This document shows positions 55,613-64,000 of a stretch of 64,000 nt of DNA, in pieces; position 1 is the first letter of the stretch; each line of letters opens with the position of its first letter. Made by a program: the position numbers and the translations under genes. The stretch comes from Comamonadaceae bacterium (lineage in GTDB: Bacteria; Pseudomonadota; Gammaproteobacteria; Burkholderiales; Burkholderiaceae_C), in the NCBI GenBank assembly GCA_947443645.1, contig CANEXF010000011.1:78247-142246 (forward strand), written 5' to 3'. Under the pieces are notes generated by a model. The model saw nothing but the letters and a program-made list of their open reading frames with translations, did not search any database and had not been told where the DNA came from.

Positions 55613-58381
55613 ATGCTGCAAATGCTTGATGAACCCGGCGCAGGGCCTGGCGCCGCCGTAGCGATCAAACGCGCCGATTACCTGGCCCCCGCTTACTGGA
55701 TAGACAGCGTTGACCTGTGTTTTGACCTGGACCCGGCCAAGGCGCGCGTGCTCAACAAGATGAAGCTGCGCCGCAACCTGGACCTGCCGGCCCAGCCTTT
55801 GCGGCTCGATGGTGAAGAGCTGAACCTGGCCCGCGTGATGGTCAACGGCCAGGGCTGCTCCTTCAAGATGGACAACAACCAGCTGGTGCTCAGCGACTTG
55901 CCGGACGCCTTTGAGCTTGAGATCTTCACCACCTGCGCGCCCATCAAGAACACCAAGCTGATGGGCTTGTATGTCAGCAACGATTCGTTCTTCACGCAGT
56001 GCGAGGCTGAAGGCTTCAGGCGCATCACCTACTTCCTGGACCGCCCGGATGTGATGGCCAGCTACAGCGTCACGCTGCGCGCCGACAAGGCCAGGTACCC
56101 GGTGCTTCTGTCCAACGGCAATCTGGTTGAGCAAGGCGAGCTGGAAGACGGCCGCCACTTCGCCAAATGGGTGGATCCGCACAAAAAGCCCAGCTACCTG
56201 TTTGCGCTGGTCGCCGGCCAGCTGGTCGCCAGGGAGCAGCGCATCATCTCGCGCGCCGGCAAAGAGCATCTGTTGCAGGTTTATGTACGCCCAGGCGACC
56301 TCGACAAGACCGAACATGCGATGAACTCGCTGATGCATTCGGTGGCCTGGGACGAGGCCCGCTTCGGGCTCAAGCTCGATCTGGAACGCTTCATGCTTGT
56401 GGCCACCAGCGACTTCAACATGGGCGCCATGGAGAACAAGGGCCTGAACATCTTCAACACCAAATATGTGTTGGCGAACCAGTCCAGCGCCACCGATACC
56501 GACTTCGGCAACATCGAGAGCGTGGTCGGCCACGAGTACTTTCACAACTGGACCGGCAACCGCGTGACCTGCCGCGACTGGTTCCAGCTCAGCCTGAAGG
56601 AAGGCCTGACGGTGTTCCGCGATCAGGAGTTCAGCCAGGACCTGTGCGCCGACCCTTCGGCCCGCGCCGTCAAGCGCATTGAGGACGTGCGCGTGCTGCG
56701 CACCGCCCAGTTCCCCGAAGACGCCGGCCCGATGTCGCACCCGGTGCGGCCTGACAGCTACGTCGAGATCAGCAACTTCTACACCGTCACGATTTACGAA
56801 AAAGGCGCTGAAGTCGTGCGCATGATGCAGACCCTGGTGGCCAGCGCCAGCGACCCCGTGGGTCGGCTCGGCTTTGCAAAAGGCATGACGCTCTACTTTG
56901 AACGTCACGACGGCCAGGCCGTGACCTGCGATGATTTTGCGCAGGCCATTGCTGACGCCAACCCGCAGTCCGAGCTGGCGCGCCTGTTGCCGCAGTTCAA
57001 ACGCTGGTACAGCCAGGCCGGCACACCGCGTGTGCAGGCGCATGGCGCATATGACGCCGCTGCCGGCAGCTACGCGCTGACGCTGAGCCAGAACTGCGCG
57101 CCAACCACAGGCCAGAGCGACAAACAGGCGTTTGTGATTCCGGTTGCGCTTGGTTTGCTCGATGCCGGCGGCCACAACCTGCCACTGCAACTGGTCGGCG
57201 AAAGCCAGCCGCAAGGCAGCGGCACGCGCACGCTGGTGCTGTCCGAGGCCAGCGAAACCTTCACCTTCACCGGCATCAGCGCCGAACCAACGCCATCCAT
57301 ACTGCGCGGCTTCAGCGCCCCCGTGGTGCTGGCGTTTGACTACAGCGACGCACAGCTGTTGCACCTGCTGAGCCACGACAGCGACCCCTTCAACCGCTGG
57401 GAGGCCGGTCAGCGTCTGGCCGTAAACCGCGCCCTGACTGCTATTAAATCAATAGCTGCTGGCGCCCATTTCCAGGGCGCTGCGGTGCTGGACGATGCTT
57501 ATCTTCAGGCCATGCGCGCGGTGCTGCGCCATGCCGGTCTGGACGCGGCCTTCAAGGAGCTGGTGCTCACGCTGCCGTCTGAAACTTATCTGGCCGAGCA
57601 GCTCGAGGTGGTGGACCCGCAGCAGATTCACGCTGTGCGCGAAACCATGCGTCAGCAGCTTGCCGTCACGCTGGAAGCCGACTGGCAAGCCGTATTTGAA
57701 GCCAACCACGACACCGGCGCCTACACCCCAGACGCCGTGTCTTCAGGCCGCCGCGCGCTGGCAGGCATGGCGCTGACGCACTTGTGCATCGCTGCGCAAG
57801 TCAGCGCCAACCCGGTGTGGCCAGGCAAGACCTTGCAGCGCTTCAAGGACGCCGGCAACATGACCGACCGCTTCAACGCGCTGGCCGCACTGGTGTCCAG
57901 CGGCCACCCGCTCGCCGAAGACGCGCTGGCGCGCTTTCATGCGCTGTTCAAGGACGATGCGCTGGTGATAGACAAATGGTTTGGCTTGCAAGTGGGAGCG
58001 CCCGACCGGGCTGGCAACATCCTGCCAGCCGTGCGCCAGCTCATGAAACACAGCGACTTCAGCCTGCGCAACCCCAACCGCGCGCGCAGCGTGATCAGCA
58101 CCTATTGCCACGGCAACCCTGCGGCTTTTCACAGGCTCGATGCTGCAGGCTATGTGTTCTGGAGCGACCGCGTGATCGAGCTCGATGCGATCAACCCGCA
58201 AGTGGCCGCCCGGCTGGCACGTGCGCTGGACCGCTGGAGCAAGCTCGCCGAGCCTTACCGCAGCGCAGCACGCGAGGCCATCAGCCGCGTGGCCGCGAAA
58301 GCCGATTTGAGCAAAGACACGCTAGAAGTCGTCACGCGGGCGCTGGCCCCCACGCTTGTCGCTTCGTTTGCCAGCAACTGA
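55613..58381 (+). CDS. pepN: Aminopeptidase N
   Basis: A 922-residue M1 zinc aminopeptidase. The substrate-binding GAMENKGLNIFN is near residue 265 and the zinc site HEYFHNWTGNR with the downstream Glu of LKEGLTVFRDQEFS near residues 306-337. The start is preceded by AGGACA. Residues about 610-623 (AIKSIAAGAHFQGA) derive from a family B repeat in the C-terminal domain, and the last 10 residues (APTLVASFAS) from the first 22 bp of a family A element, which may have replaced the original tail. Confidence 0.95.
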   Translation: MLQMLDEPGAGPGAAVAIKRADYLAPAYWIDSVDLCFDLDPAKARVLNKMKLRRNLDLPAQPLRLDGEELNLARVMVNGQGCSFKMDNNQLVLSDLPDAFELEIFTTCAPIKNTKLMGLYVSNDSFFTQCEAEGFRRITYFLDRPDVMASYSVTLRADKARYPVLLSNGNLVEQGELEDGRHFAKWVDPHKKPSYLFALVAGQLVAREQRIISRAGKEHLLQVYVRPGDLDKTEHAMNSLMHSVAWDEARFGLKLDLERFMLVATSDFNMGAMENKGLNIFNTKYVLANQSSATDTDFGNIESVVGHEYFHNWTGNRVTCRDWFQLSLKEGLTVFRDQEFSQDLCADPSARAVKRIEDVRVLRTAQFPEDAGPMSHPVRPDSYVEISNFYTVTIYEKGAEVVRMMQTLVASASDPVGRLGFAKGMTLYFERHDGQAVTCDDFAQAIADANPQSELARLLPQFKRWYSQAGTPRVQAHGAYDAAAGSYALTLSQNCAPTTGQSDKQAFVIPVALGLLDAGGHNLPLQLVGESQPQGSGTRTLVLSEASETFTFTGISAEPTPSILRGFSAPVVLAFDYSDAQLLHLLSHDSDPFNRWEAGQRLAVNRALTAIKSIAAGAHFQGAAVLDDAYLQAMRAVLRHAGLDAAFKELVLTLPSETYLAEQLEVVDPQQIHAVRETMRQQLAVTLEADWQAVFEANHDTGAYTPDAVSSGRRALAGMALTHLCIAAQVSANPVWPGKTLQRFKDAGNMTDRFNALAALVSSGHPLAEDALARFHALFKDDALVIDKWFGLQVGAPDRAGNILPAVRQLMKHSDFSLRNPNRARSVISTYCHGNPAAFHRLDAAGYVFWSDRVIELDAINPQVAARLARALDRWSKLAEPYRSAAREAISRVAAKADLSKDTLEVVTRALAPTLVASFASN
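57439..57480 (+). repeat. Family B repeat inside pepN
   Basis: TGCTATTAAATCAATAGCTG, CTGGCGCCCATTTCCAGGGC, GC: a good family B copy with the ATAGCTGCTGGCGCCC core, in frame in pepN. Confidence 0.85.
58345..58366 (+). repeat. Partial family A at the pepN 3' end
   Basis: GGCCCCCACGCTTGTCGCTT followed by CG equals the first 22 bases of family A. The sequence then diverges and the pepN stop follows 13 bp later. Confidence 0.75.
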
Positions 58382-58409
58382 CTTTTAAATTTCGACGACT
58401 GGAGTCCTC

Positions 58410-59429
58410 ATGAGTTCCAAAATATCCCTGACCCGTTACCTGGTCGAGCAGCAGCGCATCGACGGCCACATACCTTCGCAGCTGCGCCTATTGCTTGAAG
58501 TGGTGGCGCGGGCTTGCAAAAGCATCAGCCAGGCCGTCAACAAGGGCGCTCTGGGCAGCGTCATGGGCAGCGCCGAAAGCGAAAACGTGCAGGGCGAGAT
58601 CCAGAAAAAGCTCGACATCATCGCCAACGAGGTGCTGATCGAAGCCAACGAATGGGGTGGCCACCTTGCCGGCATGGCGAGCGAAGAAATGGAAGGCATC
58701 TACGTGGTGCCCAACCGCTATCCCCAGGGCGAATACCTGCTGCTGTTTGACCCACTCGACGGCTCGAGCAACATCGACATCAACGTCAGCATAGGCACCA
58801 TCTTCAGCGTGCTCAGGATGCCCGAGGACGATCGCGGTGTCGACGAAGCCGACTTCCTGCAGGCCGGCAACAAGCAGGTCGCGGCAGGCTACTGCATCTA
58901 TGGCCCGCAAACCACGCTGGTGCTGACAGTCGGTGACGGCGTCGCCATGTTCACTCTGGACCGCGAACAAGGCTCCTTCATCCTGACTGAAGAAAACGTG
59001 CAGATCCCCGAAGACACCAAAGAGTTCGCCATCAACATGAGCAACATGCGGCACTGGGACGAACCCGTCAAACGCTACGTAGACGAGCTCCTGGCCGGCA
59101 AGGACGGCCCGCGCGGCAAGGACTTCAACATGCGCTGGGTCGCAGCCATGGTGGCCGACGTGCACCGCATCCTGTGCCGCGGCGGCATCTTCATGTATCC
59201 CTGGGACAAACGCGAGCCTGAAAAAGCCGGCAAGCTGCGCCTGATGTACGAAGCCAACCCCATGAGCTGGCTGATAGAGCAAGCCGGCGGCGCTGCCACC
59301 AACGGCAAGCAGCGCATCCTGGACCTGCAGCCAAGCAAGCTGCATGAGCGCGTCAGCGTGATGCTGGGCTCCAAGCAAGAAGTCGAGCGTGTGACGGCTT
59401 ATCATCACGAGGCCAAGGCCGGGCTATAA
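58410..59429 (+). CDS. fbp: Class I fructose-1,6-bisphosphatase
   Basis: A 339-residue gluconeogenic enzyme. The metal-binding motif [20 protein letters not shown] is near residue 112 and the substrate site includes [15 protein letters not shown] near 212 and [20 protein letters not shown] near 258. Full length. Follows pepN by 28 bp with GGAG before the start; a tRNA-Thr gene follows 22 bp downstream. Confidence 0.97.
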   Translation: MSSKISLTRYLVEQQRIDGHIPSQLRLLLEVVARACKSISQAVNKGALGSVMGSAESENVQGEIQKKLDIIANEVLIEANEWGGHLAGMASEEMEGIYVVPNRYPQGEYLLLFDPLDGSSNIDINVSIGTIFSVLRMPEDDRGVDEADFLQAGNKQVAAGYCIYGPQTTLVLTVGDGVAMFTLDREQGSFILTEENVQIPEDTKEFAINMSNMRHWDEPVKRYVDELLAGKDGPRGKDFNMRWVAAMVADVHRILCRGGIFMYPWDKREPEKAGKLRLMYEANPMSWLIEQAGGAATNGKQRILDLQPSKLHERVSVMLGSKQEVERVTAYHHEAKAGL

Positions 59430-59451
59430 TTTGAAGCTGTAATAAACACCA

Positions 59452-59527
59452 GCCGGTGTAGCTCAGTCGGTAGAGCAGCTCATTCGTAATGAGAAGGTCG
59501 GGTGTTCGATTCATCTCTCCGGCACCA
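59452..59527 (+). tRNA. tRNA-Thr (CGT)
   Basis: Acceptor GCCGGTG pairs with the 3' CTCCGGC arm allowing wobble, D-arm AGCTCAGTCGGTAGAGC, anticodon loop TTCGTAA with CGT, T-loop TGTTCGATTCA, encoded CCA. Confidence 0.95.
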
Positions 59528-59535
59528 AATGAAAC

Positions 59536-59565
59536 GCCCCTAGCTGTCATGGTTAGGGGCTTTTT
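59536..59565 (+). terminator. Rho-independent terminator after tRNA-Thr
   Basis: Stem GCCCCTA/TAGGGGC with an 11-base loop followed by TTTTT, 9 bp after the tRNA. Confidence 0.9.
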
Positions 59566-59734
59566 CGTTTCTGCTGCGCCACGAGCAGCCGCACAAATCC
59601 TGTGCCCGCCCATCATGCCGCTAGTCGTTTTGCACCCGCACCGAAAGTCATCTTTACTGCGGGTTGACCTCAAGTTCATCGGCAGCAAAATATTCTGTCA
59701 TAGCCTCTTACTTCTTCAACTACAAAAAATGATC

Positions 59735-60202
59735 ATGAAAAAAATAGTGCTGTTAACAGGCTGCGTTTTACTTACGTCGGCGGCGTTCTCTCAAGAGGTC
59801 GGGCGGGTGTTGTCGGCAACCCAGGTGATACAGCAAGTCTCGGTGCCCCGGCAGGTGTGCAACTCAGAGCAGCTAGCCGTGCAGGCGCCCAAGTCAGGTG
59901 CCGGTGCAGCTATGGGCGCGATTGCTGGTGGTGCTGTGGGTAACGCGCTGGGCAATGGCTCTGGCAAAGCCGTTGCCACTGTACTAGGCCTGTTTGGCGG
60001 TGCCATTCTGGGGGACCGGGTTGAAGGTGCACCAGCTCAGCAAATGCAAAATGTTCAGCACTGCACGACACAAAACTTCATAGAGAATCGTTCTATGGGC
60101 TACAACGTCACTTATGAATTTGCAGGCAAACAATACTCGGTACAAATGCCCAATGATCCAGGTCCAACGATAGGATTGAAAGTCACGCCAGTCATGAACT
60201 AG
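59735..60202 (+). CDS. Exported glycine-zipper 2TM protein (short paralogue)
   Basis: A 155-residue exported protein starting MKKIVLLTGCVLLTSAAFSQ (an ATG two codons earlier is also possible). The body VLSATQVIQQVSVPRQVC, GAGAAMGAIAGGAVGNALGN and GGAILGDRVEG parallels the protein at 37769-38476 almost block by block, but it lacks the Tyr/Pro-rich tail. Its leader region is slightly more AT-rich. Likely arose by duplication; function unknown. Confidence 0.85.
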   Translation: MKKIVLLTGCVLLTSAAFSQEVGRVLSATQVIQQVSVPRQVCNSEQLAVQAPKSGAGAAMGAIAGGAVGNALGNGSGKAVATVLGLFGGAILGDRVEGAPAQQMQNVQHCTTQNFIENRSMGYNVTYEFAGKQYSVQMPNDPGPTIGLKVTPVMN

Positions 60203-60208
60203 CCTGAG

Positions 60209-60231
60209 CGCGCTCCTGCAATGGGAGCGCG
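60209..60231. terminator. Hairpin between convergent genes
   Basis: CGCGCTCC and GGAGCGCG flank the loop TGCAATG, just after the glycine-zipper gene and before the end of the convergent membrane-protein gene. No T-run, so intrinsic termination is uncertain. Confidence 0.45.
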
Positions 60232-60250
60232 TGGCCTTGAAGCGTCATGC

Positions 60251-60649
60251 CTACCAAACCGTGTAAACCATGATGAAGCCTGAAACGGTCATGCCTGTGA
60301 GTCCAAGCAGGAACAGGGTATCAGCGATTTTTTCCAGGACGATAGCCAGCGCGTTTTCACGGCTTCTCAGGGCGACAAAAATGGAATAGGTGCAGATCAA
60401 AAATAGCAGGGCCGATATCGCCAGGATGTCGTCGGCAATAGTTCCAGTCAGCGCAGACATGCCAAAAGTGTGAAGCAGCGTGACGCCGGTAATGCACAGA
60501 CCTGACAGGGTTCCAGACAGTGACAGCAGGTGAAGCAACTCTTCGCGTAGCCAAACTCGGTCTCGCAAGGCCTTGTTCGGCTCCGCTGCGACCGCGCCGG
60601 GATCAGTTCGCCGTGCCAACCTCTCTTTCACAGCTTGCAAGCTGGTCAT
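60251..60649 (-). CDS. Unrecognised small membrane protein
   Basis: A 132-residue protein with a charged N-terminus (residues 1-35) and three to four membrane segments (LHLLSLSGTLSGLCITGVTL near 38; ILAISALLFLICTYSIFVAL near 73; IADTLFLLGLTGMTVSGFIM near 107). It overlaps the upstream gene by ATGA, so the two are translationally coupled. I do not recognise the family. An inner-membrane partner of the exported protein encoded upstream is plausible. Confidence 0.7.
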   Translation of the reverse strand: MTSLQAVKERLARRTDPGAVAAEPNKALRDRVWLREELLHLLSLSGTLSGLCITGVTLLHTFGMSALTGTIADDILAISALLFLICTYSIFVALRSRENALAIVLEKIADTLFLLGLTGMTVSGFIMVYTVW

Positions 60650-61170
60650 CGGCTATTGCTACGGATTGATGCGCCTGATTCGCCTCGTGCAAGCTCTGCC
60701 AGTAACTGCGGTAGTGACTGGTCAGCCGTGCGCTGCTGCTCCGGGCTGAAACTTGCAAACAAGTTTTGGCAGGCGTCATAGAGCGCTGTCGTCCGCCCCA
60801 GATTGTTTTGCGTGAGTGAAAGTTGCCGTTCTAACGCCTGAAGTGCGGTCTGCTCATCAACAGAGCCCTGGTTCTGTGGCCTGGCTGTGGCTACATCAAT
60901 CAGTCTTGCGCGAAATGCTTCCCATGCGGACGATTGTCCGGGCTGAATCAGCAGTCTTATTCGCAAGTCATAAAGTCTGTTGTTGAGCTGTTCAAAGCGT
61001 GAAATTGATCGACCTGAACCTTCGGCAGCGGCGTCGTTTTGACTGTAGCCACCCTTGCTGTGACGCATGCCACCCATGCCGGCAGAGCCGCCAAATTGGG
61101 CATAGCTATTGCACGCGAAACCGGCCAGAACGATGGCAATAGCCGTGCGAATTTGATCTTTTTTAATCAT
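60646..61170 (-). CDS. Unrecognised periplasmic protein, Spy/LTXXQ-like appearance
   Basis: A 174-residue protein with a signal peptide (IAIVLAGFACNSYA), a short Gly/Met/His-rich stretch (GGSAGMGGMRHSKGGY) and then long helices rich in Gln, Leu and Arg (FEQLNNRLYDLRIRLLIQPG; LERQLSLTQNNLGRTTALYD; LFASFSPEQQRTADQSL). The helical pattern with SPEQ resembles periplasmic chaperones of the Spy/LTXXQ group. Metal sensing is suggested only by the Met/His stretch. Coupled to the downstream membrane protein. Confidence 0.65.
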   Translation of the reverse strand: MIKKDQIRTAIAIVLAGFACNSYAQFGGSAGMGGMRHSKGGYSQNDAAAEGSGRSISRFEQLNNRLYDLRIRLLIQPGQSSAWEAFRARLIDVATARPQNQGSVDEQTALQALERQLSLTQNNLGRTTALYDACQNLFASFSPEQQRTADQSLPQLLAELARGESGASIRSNSR

Positions 61171-61723
61171 CTATAAATCCAATGAGAAATAGGCTGTAGC
61201 CGTGGAATTTCACTTGAAACCAGGCAAAGACGCCATGAAGTTCTGCCACGCCCGAGCGCTGGCTACGCAACTGCTCATGCAATTGCTCACCGTCATTAGA
61301 GTGGCACGAAGGCACTGGCCAGTAGCGATGCGGTAAAGCAGCAGTAAAGAAGGCCACGACTCAATTGCCCACGCCAAGGTCTGCACGCAATGGCAGCAAC
61401 GGGAGGCAAGCACCAAGCGGCAAGGTGCCGCCGCCACCCAGCGCGCTCCTGACACCACCTGCGCACGCAAGCCATGCTGGCGCAGGTGGCTGAGCTGCAA
61501 GCCCTAAATAAGCCGTTTTCATTGGTGAATGGAGGAACATGAAGACTCAGTCCCGCCAGCTGCATTGGCATCCAACAACTGGCCAGGCGCTGGCGTATGG
61601 ATTGAGCGCGCTGTTGGCTGGCTTCTTGCGACTATTGAGCATCAACCAGTTTATTGCCGCTTTATGGCTTGAAGCGGCAATGGCTTTCCGCCTTGCATTT
61701 GTTCTTTTGAATCGGAGATCAAC
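61171..61723. other. Gap upstream of the EF-hand gene
   Basis: A 553-bp stretch with only short overlapping frames on both strands (the longest about 95 codons), none with a recognisable motif. It must contain the promoters of the divergent exported-protein and EF-hand genes. A decayed gene cannot be excluded. Confidence 0.45.
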
Positions 61724-62419
61724 ATGGTCAGCAGTATCAATAGCAGCATTGCTGCGTACAGCGCTACGCAACTTTCAAAGCCGCATCACGCCAAGCCAGA
61801 CGCAGCAAAAATGGCCAAAGCCATGTTTGACGCCATAGACACCAAGGGCCAGGGCTTTATTGAAAAGTCCGACCTGGCAACGGCGCTTCAAGGCCTGAGC
61901 CAATCCGGCAAGCAAAACACGCTGAGCGTTGATGACGCATTCAAACAGCTCGACACTAACGGCGATGGCCAGATCACCAAGCAGGAATTTGCAGACGATC
62001 TCAAGGCCATGCTGGCCAATATGCAGAGCCAGATGCAGGCCGGAGGCAAGCCGCCCCCACCACCAGCGACTGACACCACGGCAGAAAGCAGCGCCGCAGG
62101 CCTGAGCCAGGACTATTTGTCGAGCGTCGCCAGCGCTGAAGCCAACGCGAACCGCAAAAGCCAGCTGGATGACTTGATCGCGAACTTCAGCACGATTGAC
62201 AGCAACGCCGACAAGCAAATCTCGGCAAAAGAAGTTCTGGCCTACAAGCAGGCTCAGCTGAGCGCCCAGAAATCGGGTGCAAGCGCGACCAAAAAGCTGT
62301 CCAAGTCCGAAGAAGCTGAGGCCAAACTTCTGCGCGTCATCATGCAGATTTCACGCAGCTATGGCGTGGCCGCGACCGCTGCGTCCACGGCTGGCAGCAG
62401 CGTGTCCGTAGCCGCGTAA
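61724..62419 (+). CDS. EF-hand calcium-binding protein
   Basis: A 231-residue protein with EF-hand loops at about residues 39-50 (DTKGQGFIEKSD, partly degenerate), 75-86 (DTNGDGQITKQE, canonical) and a third near 163 (DSNADKQISAKE). The N-terminus (MVSSINSSIAAYSATQLS) is Ser-rich, with no classical signal peptide. It resembles bacterial EF-hand proteins in which such a start is common, some of them secreted. A Pro-rich linker (KPPPPPATD) sits in the middle. Calcium binding is well supported; role unknown. Confidence 0.85.
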   Translation: MVSSINSSIAAYSATQLSKPHHAKPDAAKMAKAMFDAIDTKGQGFIEKSDLATALQGLSQSGKQNTLSVDDAFKQLDTNGDGQITKQEFADDLKAMLANMQSQMQAGGKPPPPPATDTTAESSAAGLSQDYLSSVASAEANANRKSQLDDLIANFSTIDSNADKQISAKEVLAYKQAQLSAQKSGASATKKLSKSEEAEAKLLRVIMQISRSYGVAATAASTAGSSVSVAA

Positions 62420-62870
62420 TTGCCCGGAGGGAGACGAGGCAGTCGCCACTTGACAGGCAGCCTGCGCACAGAGTCAAACTAGCCGTATTGCTCCAATCGC
62501 CCAAATTCAATAGGTTTAGGTGATTTAGACGATATGTGGCTTAATGCCCCTGTAGTGAATGCCGTACCTGAAGACCTGCTTCAGGTATCAATGCTTTCCC
62601 ACTATGTCGACAATCAGAGCCACGGTTGCCGTCACCTTCGCGAAACATTCGCTTTCCACGTCCAGCGACGCAAACATCAAAGCCTGCCAAGCAGTGCGTT
62701 TGTTTGCATGCCGGCTTCCTCGCGCTTTCTGCGACGAAGTTTGTGGTGATTACTTTTCCTGCCCAAGAGCAGGCTCATTAACACCAGCAACTGAAGTACG
62801 TGCACTATGCGTTGATGCATTTTCGCGGCAATGAATCGGCATTTTGGCCCTGAAGGCAAGCGTCTTGTTC
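62420..62870. other. Gap between EF-hand gene and the exoprotein gene
   Basis: A 451-bp stretch without a convincing gene; more AT-rich than average around 62490-62540 (AATTCAATAGGTTTAGGTGA), which may be promoter sequence for the exoprotein. Short frames here have no known motif. Confidence 0.4.
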
Positions 62871-64000
62871 ATGTTGAGCGCAAATGTGCAATTGCACTGG
62901 AAGCGAAACCGTCGCGTGAAAAATAGAAGTCCACTGAACTGCCTCTATCTGCATGTCAAGGGACAAGCTGCGGGTTCGGCACGGTTGGGCACCAAAGGTT
63001 CACGACGCAAACTCATCGCAGCGCTGATGTCGCTAACTGCCGCCCAAGCCCATGGTGGCCCCTTGGGGGGGCTAGTCGTTTCAGGCACCGGGGCAATATC
63101 CACTTCAGCCACCACCACTACGATCAAGCAGGATAGCCAGAACCTGTCACTGAACTGGCAAAGTTTCAATATCGCCGCACAAGAGGCCGTGAACTTCGTG
63201 CAGCCCTCGGCATCATCGATTGCCGTCAACCGCATTTTCGACGCCAATGGCAGTCAGATCCTGGGGCGACTCAATGCCAACGGACAGGTTTATCTCATCA
63301 ATCCCAACGGCATTTTGTTTGGGCAAGGCGCACAGGTAAACGTGGGCGCACTGGTTGCATCAACGCTCGATCTGAGCGATGCCAGCCTGAATAGCGCAAC
63401 GCGCGCCTTTAGCGGCAACGCTGGCGGCAGCATCGTCAACCAGGGCAACATCACCGCGGCCAGCGGCGGCTATGTGGCACTTCTGGGCAACACGGTCAGC
63501 AACCAAGGCAGCATCCATGCACCACTGGGCTCGGTCGTCCTTGGCGGCGGCAGCGCGGTCACGCTGAATTTCAACGGCAACAGTCTGGTGAACATGGTGG
63601 TGGACCAGAGTGTCCTGAACACCCTTGTCGAAAACGGCGGTTTAATCAAAGCCGACGGTGGACAGGTAGTGATGAATGCCGGCGCACGCAATGCGCTGCT
63701 GACCAGTGTGCTCAACAACAGCGGCGTGATTGAAGCGCATACGGTTGAAACCCATCAAGGCAAGATCACGCTGCTGGGCGGCATGGCCGCGGGCACGGTC
63801 AATGTGGGCGGCACGCTGGATGCGTCTGCACCCGAAGGCGGCCATGGCGGATTCATAGAAACCTCAGCTGCGCATGTCAAGGTGGCCAGTGACACCCATG
63901 TCACCACAGCCTCGAATGGCGGGAACTACGGCAGCTGGCTGATAGATCCGCAGAACTACACCGTGGCCGCCAGCGGCGCAGACATCACTGGCGCGGCGCT
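62871..64000 (+). CDS. Filamentous haemagglutinin-type exoprotein (TpsA), 5' part
   Basis: Open from the ATG at 62871 to the window end (376 codons; incomplete). An extended N-terminus (MLSANVQLHWKRNRRVKNRS) precedes the hydrophobic signal segment (LIAALMSLTAAQAHG). The two-partner-secretion domain follows with LNWQSFNIAAQEAVNFVQPS, NPNGILFGQGAQVNVGALVA and AASGGYVALLGNTVSNQGSI, the NPNGI motif being diagnostic. These proteins form beta-helices and are exported by a TpsB/FhaC transporter, which is not in this window. Adhesin, toxin or biofilm function cannot be decided from the 5' part. Confidence 0.9.
   Translation, partial: MLSANVQLHWKRNRRVKNRSPLNCLYLHVKGQAAGSARLGTKGSRRKLIAALMSLTAAQAHGGPLGGLVVSGTGAISTSATTTTIKQDSQNLSLNWQSFNIAAQEAVNFVQPSASSIAVNRIFDANGSQILGRLNANGQVYLINPNGILFGQGAQVNVGALVASTLDLSDASLNSATRAFSGNAGGSIVNQGNITAASGGYVALLGNTVSNQGSIHAPLGSVVLGGGSAVTLNFNGNSLVNMVVDQSVLNTLVENGGLIKADGGQVVMNAGARNALLTSVLNNSGVIEAHTVETHQGKITLLGGMAAGTVNVGGTLDASAPEGGHGGFIETSAAHVKVASDTHVTTASNGGNYGSWLIDPQNYTVAASGADITGAA

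Noticed and set aside
61539..61838. A 99-codon frame upstream of the EF-hand gene
   Set aside because: It overlaps the EF-hand start in another frame and has no motif; more likely leader sequence.
63054..63076. A family A core in the exoprotein signal peptide (GGCCCCTTGGGGGGGC)
   Set aside because: Only a short G/C run is shared; no flanking element sequence, so probably chance.

Overview
The window looks like chromosomal DNA of a betaproteobacterium of the Comamonadaceae (Polaromonas/Rhodoferax-like). This rests on high GC, on gene orders typical of Burkholderiales (folC-SPOR-cvpA-purF-metZ, pcm-rhodanese-tolC, pit-DUF47), on an E. coli-type argG, and on dense short interspersed repeats of kinds I associate with that family. 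No rRNA, complete IS element, prophage or CRISPR array is visible. Four tRNA genes are present: Asp, Glu and Ala next to gltX, and Thr after fbp.

Layout. 0-8.4 kb: phosphate uptake (pit + DUF47), an AEC carrier, a ZnuD-like TonB receptor with a DUF2946-like exported protein, an AstE/aspartoacylase-like hydrolase, msrA and a LysR regulator divergent from gcdH (glutaryl-CoA dehydrogenase). 9.7-18.5 kb: an ElyC/YdcF-like protein, a TetR-HlyD-RND efflux operon, pcm, rhodanese and a TolC-like outer-membrane channel. 18.5-23 kb: a JmjC/cupin-8 protein, a Ser/Thr kinase fused to a universal-stress domain and translationally coupled to a metallophosphoesterase, and a ChaA-like cation antiporter. 22.9-27 kb: LPS-core genes waaA, waaC and a phosphomannomutase/phosphoglucomutase. 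27-29.5 kb: ogt, a DMT exporter, a DUF1345 protein. 29.5-37.1 kb: tRNAs, gltX, metZ, purF, cvpA, SPOR protein and folC. 37-40.4 kb: Spx/ArsC-like protein, glycine-zipper protein, ppnP, argG. 40.4-45 kb: a visibly more AT-rich islet with a PLD-nuclease/helicase/DUF3427 protein, a tiny ORF and a Fic protein in one tight operon. 45.3-50 kb: murB, yajQ, retropepsin-like protease, plsY, ybaK, aldo-keto reductase. 50-59.5 kb: OmpA-like lipoprotein, acyl-CoA synthetase, alpha/beta hydrolase, prfB with its programmed frameshift, pepN, fbp, tRNA-Thr. 59.7-64 kb: a second glycine-zipper protein, two unknown exported or membrane proteins, an EF-hand protein and the 5' part of a very large two-partner-secretion exoprotein cut by the window end.

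The most striking feature is the behaviour of three short interspersed repeat families. Family A (about 80-87 bp, starting GCCCCCACGC with a CCCCCCGAGGGGG core) and family B (about 40-55 bp, hairpin around ATAGCTGCTNGCGCCC) occur between genes, and both have also inserted in frame inside essential or conserved genes (RND permease, folC twice, phosphomannomutase, acyl-CoA synthetase, alpha/beta hydrolase, waaA, waaC, pepN, SPOR protein). Family C (about 25 bp, GACAAGCTCAGG type) is in the acyl-CoA synthetase as well. Family A insertions internal to proteins are read in the same orientation and frame, giving a recurrent AGPPQAS-type peptide, much as described for Rickettsia palindromic elements. 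This and the helicase/Fic islet are the two best candidates for something not yet described.
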